Origin: Sphingobacterium thalpophilum | GTDB taxonomy: Bacteria > Bacteroidota > Bacteroidia > Sphingobacteriales > Sphingobacteriaceae | Direction of reading: 5' to 3' | Length of the DNA: 64,000 nt | Assembly: GCF_901482695.1 (NCBI RefSeq) | Contig: NZ_LR590484.1 | Span: forward strand, 2,852,001-2,916,000 | In this document: positions 60,641 through 64,000 of the stretch, piece after piece | How positions within the stretch are numbered: the stretch's first letter is position 1 | Layout: each line of letters opens with the position of its first letter | Notes under the pieces: generated by a model | Databases searched by the model: none | Seen by the model: only the letters and a program-made list of their open reading frames with translations | Told to the model about the DNA's origin: nothing | Translations under genes and position numbers: made by a program

Positions 60641-62566
60641 ATGAAGTTAAAAGGAATACTAGCTCCTTATATTGCTGTAGCTATCCGCTTTGCTTTTCTT
60701 TTAGTCGTTTATGCGCTGCTGCGCGGCGGATTTTATCTGATGAACGCTTCCCTGTTCCCCAATGTGAATGGAAGCAAACTGCTCGTCATGTTTGCCGGTG
60801 GGGTTCGTTTTGATATTGTAGCGCTACTGTATTTCAATATCCTCTTCATCGTGATGCAGACCCTGCCGGGACCATTTACTTATCATCAGACTTATCAAAA
60901 GTTGTCTAAATGGATCTTTGTGGTGGTCAATTCACTCGGTATTGCACTGAACCTGGTCGACTTTGCGTATTATCCTTTTACACTGAAACGCACGACAGGC
61001 ACGGTGCTCGACCAATTTTCAAACGAGTCCAATCTCCTCAAACTGGCCTTCGACTTCTGCCTGGACTATTGGTATCTGATCATTATTCTGGCCTTAATTG
61101 TTTATGGGCTGATCAAATCCTATCGTTTGATCCGGATTGAGCGTCCGAAGCGGTATACCTGGAAGTCACTGCTGTTGCAGATACCTTTCTTTCTGCTGAC
61201 CATATTTCTGTTTATAGGAGGTGTACGTGGTGGCTGGGCTCATAGCACGCGCCCCATCACCCTGAGCAATGCAGGCGATTATGTGGAGACACCCGAAGAA
61301 ATGAACATTGTGCTGAATACACCATTTAGCATCTTAAAGACGCTGAAAGCCGTCAATCTCAAACCCGTCCATTATTATTCTGACCCTCAGCTGATGGCGA
61401 TTTATAATCCGGTTCATCAGCCGAAGACCGATAAGCCTTTTCAGAAAAAGAATGTTGTGGTGTTGATTCTGGAGAGTTTTGCGAAAGAACATTTCGGTGA
61501 ATTGAATAAAGATATCCAAGGGGGTAAGTACAAGGGCTATACCCCTTTCCTGGACTCATTGATCCGCCATGCCTACACATTTACGGATACCTATGCGAAT
61601 GGACGCAAGTCCATCGATGCGCTGCCCTCGGTGATCACCGGCATTCCATCTATAGGTGAACCTTTCGTACTTTCGGTATATTCCGGTAACGAGACTACCA
61701 GTCTGGCCAAACTGCTGGCCGAAAAGGGCTATGAGACGGCCTTTTTCCATGGAGCTCCGAACGGCAGCATGGGCTTTTCAGCTTATATGAAATTGGCCGG
61801 TATCCAGCATTATTATGGGAAGAATGAGTATAATAATGATCAGGACTTTGACGGTATCTGGGGGATCTGGGATGAGCCGTTTCTGCAGTTCACTGCCAAA
61901 ACGATCAATACGTTCAAACAGCCATTTTTTGCGAGCTTCTTTTCCTTGTCTTCCCACCATCCATTTAAAGTTCCCGCGAAGTATCAGGGACGGTTTCCCA
62001 AAGGTCCGCTGCCTGTTCAGGAACCGATCGGATATACAGACAATGCCCTGCGCGAGTTTTTTGCTACGGCATCCAAGATGCCGTGGTTTGACAATACGCT
62101 GTTTGTTATCTGTGCAGACCATGCTACCGTAAGCTATCTGCCCGAATATCAGACGACAGCCGGCGGCTTCCAGATCCCGATCATCTTTTATGCGCCGGGG
62201 GATCGGTTAGTAGGCAAATCAGATAAACTGGTGCAGCAGATTGATATTATGCCTACCGTACTCAATTACCTACATTATGACAAGCCTTATTTCGCGTTCG
62301 GGTCGGATGCCTTTCAGCCGGGACGGGACAATTTTGTGCTTAACAACAATGCAGGGAGCTATAATTTTTACTATAAAGACTATATGATGTCTTATGATGG
62401 TCTGAAACCTACTTCATTATATAATCTTAAACAGGACCGACTGATGAAACAGGATCTGCTGAAAGCCCAGCCAGCCATTCTGGATACGATGGAAACCAAA
62501 ATGAAAGCTTTTATCCAGCAGTACAATAACCGTATGATTGAAAATAAGCTGACGGTGAACAGATAG
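60641..62566 (+). CDS. LtaS-like phosphoglycerol/phosphoethanolamine transferase, 2
   Basis: A 641-residue paralogue of the preceding protein: about five membrane helices in residues 1-210, then the sulfatase-fold domain with VVVLILESFAKEHFGELNKD, the nucleophile region YANGRKSIDALPSVITGIPS (Ser in KSID, about 327), FFHGAPNGSMGF and the metal site FVICADHATVSYLPEYQ (about 490-505). Tight coupling (4-base gap) suggests the two act on the same polymer or lipid, perhaps one as initiator and one as extender, as LtaP/LtaS do; this is inference. Confidence 0.9.
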   Translation: MKLKGILAPYIAVAIRFAFLLVVYALLRGGFYLMNASLFPNVNGSKLLVMFAGGVRFDIVALLYFNILFIVMQTLPGPFTYHQTYQKLSKWIFVVVNSLGIALNLVDFAYYPFTLKRTTGTVLDQFSNESNLLKLAFDFCLDYWYLIIILALIVYGLIKSYRLIRIERPKRYTWKSLLLQIPFFLLTIFLFIGGVRGGWAHSTRPITLSNAGDYVETPEEMNIVLNTPFSILKTLKAVNLKPVHYYSDPQLMAIYNPVHQPKTDKPFQKKNVVVLILESFAKEHFGELNKDIQGGKYKGYTPFLDSLIRHAYTFTDTYANGRKSIDALPSVITGIPSIGEPFVLSVYSGNETTSLAKLLAEKGYETAFFHGAPNGSMGFSAYMKLAGIQHYYGKNEYNNDQDFDGIWGIWDEPFLQFTAKTINTFKQPFFASFFSLSSHHPFKVPAKYQGRFPKGPLPVQEPIGYTDNALREFFATASKMPWFDNTLFVICADHATVSYLPEYQTTAGGFQIPIIFYAPGDRLVGKSDKLVQQIDIMPTVLNYLHYDKPYFAFGSDAFQPGRDNFVLNNNAGSYNFYYKDYMMSYDGLKPTSLYNLKQDRLMKQDLLKAQPAILDTMETKMKAFIQQYNNRMIENKLTVNR

Positions 62567-62581
62567 ATCAGCTAATGCTTT

Positions 62582-63640
62582 TCAAAGTTTGGCTCTCATA
62601 CTGCGGTCGACCAAAAACAAAACCAAACCATAGATAAGGTATAGGACGGGTAATGTCAGCACGACCATTAGGATAAAACCGCGCGAGCGCTGCTCGAACG
62701 CACCATTAACCAGATAATTGGCCAAACCCGACCAGAACCATGCAAATGTATAAAACGAAGCTGGGACGATCAGGTTTCCGATTGAAAGTGCAAAGCGATT
62801 TCTTCCGAGTGCATATTTCCTGTATATTGCCCGTAGGTGAAGAAATAGCAGCGCAACTGACCCGATCAGTGCCAGGAGGTTGGGGCTAACCCATAGGATC
62901 GCTTTGGCTACAATAGACGTTTTGGGACTTAGGTCAATATGAAAACTTTCCCGAGCCCCGGCTGCGCGAATGATCCAGTGGATCATGGCGGTGGTCTGCT
63001 GTTCAGGAATTCCTATATCCTGTTTTGCAACTTCCATGTTGTCTTCGAGATGCAAGTACAGGTCTATTGGACCAAAGGAAGACCAGTATTTGGAGGGAAA
63101 GAGCAGGTAGTCGATTTCATACTTGGGCAGGATGTCGCGCCGGTCGAAGCCCATTGATGCCGTGTATTGGACCTGAACAGTATTGTCCCCTTGTTTAAGG
63201 CGGGCTGTAAAATAAAATGCATCGGTTAGGGATACCCGCCTCCATTGTTGGCTGTCGTAAGTAATTTCATAGGACCCATTGTCTCTACGGAGAAAAGGAA
63301 ATGTGGCGTTGGGCTGGTCCAAAGTTCTGGCCTCCGTCTGCTTCTGGTTCACAAGTACCTGCTGCAGCCCATCCAAATTGTAGGCGAGAAAAAGCAGGGG
63401 CAGATTCATGGCTTCTGCAGCCTGGATATGGTACACTATCGTAAAATGACTCTGGTAGTCGTGTTCCAGAGTATCCCTTTTTATCCGGATATCAATCCGT
63501 TCGCTGCTGACCTTAACCTTGCTGACTGGAAGTAGCTGGCCGGTGATACTATGAGGTGCCATTGGATTGGCCATGTTACTAAACAAGAGCATTGTCCAGA
63601 TTGAAAGGCAAACTGTCAGCACGGCAATTTTTTTCTTCAT
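62582..63640 (-). CDS. Membrane protein with periplasmic domain, unknown
   Basis: A 352-residue protein: signal-anchor (IAVLTVCLSIWTMLLFSNMA), a periplasmic beta-rich domain of about 210 residues (e.g. EHDYQSHFTIVYHIQAAEAM, PLLFLAYNLDGLQQVLVNQK), then four C-terminal helices from about 245 (ILWVSPNLLALIGSVALLFL onward to VLYLIYGLVLFLVDRSMR). I do not recognise the family. It converges with the LtaS-like operon with only 15 bases between the stops. Confidence 0.65.
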   Translation of the reverse strand: MKKKIAVLTVCLSIWTMLLFSNMANPMAPHSITGQLLPVSKVKVSSERIDIRIKRDTLEHDYQSHFTIVYHIQAAEAMNLPLLFLAYNLDGLQQVLVNQKQTEARTLDQPNATFPFLRRDNGSYEITYDSQQWRRVSLTDAFYFTARLKQGDNTVQVQYTASMGFDRRDILPKYEIDYLLFPSKYWSSFGPIDLYLHLEDNMEVAKQDIGIPEQQTTAMIHWIIRAAGARESFHIDLSPKTSIVAKAILWVSPNLLALIGSVALLFLHLRAIYRKYALGRNRFALSIGNLIVPASFYTFAWFWSGLANYLVNGAFEQRSRGFILMVVLTLPVLYLIYGLVLFLVDRSMRAKL

Positions 63641-63802
63641 AACCTTTTCCTAACTTGAGGTCCACACTCATCTAAACGCTGAGTTGGGCAGAGGTGAAAA
63701 TAAAGAATATGGTGTAGAATTTAAAATGCAATGACCGTGCTTGTGTCCATGAACGATTTAATATTCGAAAAGTGTGGCAAACAACAAGGCTGAGGCCGGA
63801 AA

Positions 63803-63840
63803 TAAAAAAAGACCTACACCGTGAGGCATAGGTCTTTTTT
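63803..63840. terminator. Bidirectional-looking terminator before sucB
   Basis: AAAAGACCTA pairs with TAGGTCTTTT (10 bp) around CACCGTGAGGCA, with A and T runs outside. It ends the E2 gene on the minus strand, 20 bases after its stop. Confidence 0.85.
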
Positions 63841-63859
63841 ATAGTAAGTCGTATAGATA

Positions 63860-64000
63860 TTATACGCCCAACAATAAGCGGGCTGGATCTTCCAACAATT
63901 GTTTAACGCGTACCAGGAAGCTTACCGATTCACGGCCATCAATGATGCGGTGATCGTACGAAAGTGCAATGTACATCATCGGACGGATCACGACCTGACC
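63860..64000 (-). CDS. sucB: 2-oxoglutarate dehydrogenase E2 (succinyltransferase), 3' end
   Basis: Only the last 46 codons lie in the window; the gene continues past base 64000. The sequence [20 protein letters not shown] then [19 protein letters not shown] is the C-terminus of dihydrolipoamide succinyltransferase, with the catalytic His of YDHRIIDG. The [11 protein letters not shown] text is closer to OdhB/SucB than to pyruvate dehydrogenase E2. It transfers succinyl to CoA in the TCA cycle. Confidence 0.88.
   Translation of the reverse strand, partial: GQVVIRPMMYIALSYDHRIIDGRESVSFLVRVKQLLEDPARLLLGV

Overview
The window comes from a member of the Bacteroidota, most likely a Sphingobacterium or close relative. 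The evidence is a CTnDOT-type tra gene set, promoters of the form TTG-N20-TAnnTTTG, a split TamL/TamB system, a rpsL-rpsG-fusA-rpsJ cluster and many SusD-like-era style lipoproteins with CSKDDD after the lipobox. Genus is an inference; no 16S gene is present.

Layout. (1) 1-4798: an AT-rich cargo block with the end of a HlyD/EmrA-type adaptor, an EmrB-type exporter, a TetR regulator, an HdeD-like membrane protein and an unknown 394-residue protein. (2) 5065-18847: the GC-richer transfer part of an integrative conjugative element: RteC-type regulator, TraD-like, TraE, TraF, TraG ATPase, three related exported proteins, TraJ, TraK, TraL-like, TraM, then accessory genes (a lipoprotein, a J-domain protein, a RadC-type protein). 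TraN-TraQ, the relaxase, the coupling protein and the integrase are not in the window. The block ends in two 110-bp repeats carrying terminators (18962-19219). (3) 19367-30650: chromosome-like genes: a DUF6624-type protein, two tandem membrane-bound AraC regulators, small lipoproteins, a DUF1080 protein, Smr, CutC, tRNA-Cys, a beta-barrel protein, AI-2E transporter, and a two-gene unit of a lipoprotein plus a secreted protein that resembles a cholesterol-dependent cytolysin without its domain 4. (4) 30651-34100: a small decayed island with an IS4-type transposase remnant, a HigBA-like toxin-antitoxin pair, two frameshifted genes and palindromic repeats. (5) 34237-64000: housekeeping: second beta-barrel paralogue, rpsJ/fusA/rpsG/rpsL, RNase R, a Fur-family regulator, transaldolase, MFS transporter, retropepsin-like protease, malate dehydrogenase, TamL-TamB, DoxX, DUF4342, valS, two LtaS-like sulfatase-fold enzymes, a membrane protein and the 3' end of the 2-oxoglutarate dehydrogenase E2 gene.

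The two observations I rate highest are the domain-4-less cytolysin-like gene next to a lipoprotein gene (29185-30650), a candidate pore-forming toxin system, and a DNA motif built on CTTATAAGAT that sits exactly 28 bases before a -7 box upstream of three separate genes (20022-20080, 22807-22866, 47035-47097), which looks like an activator-dependent regulon.
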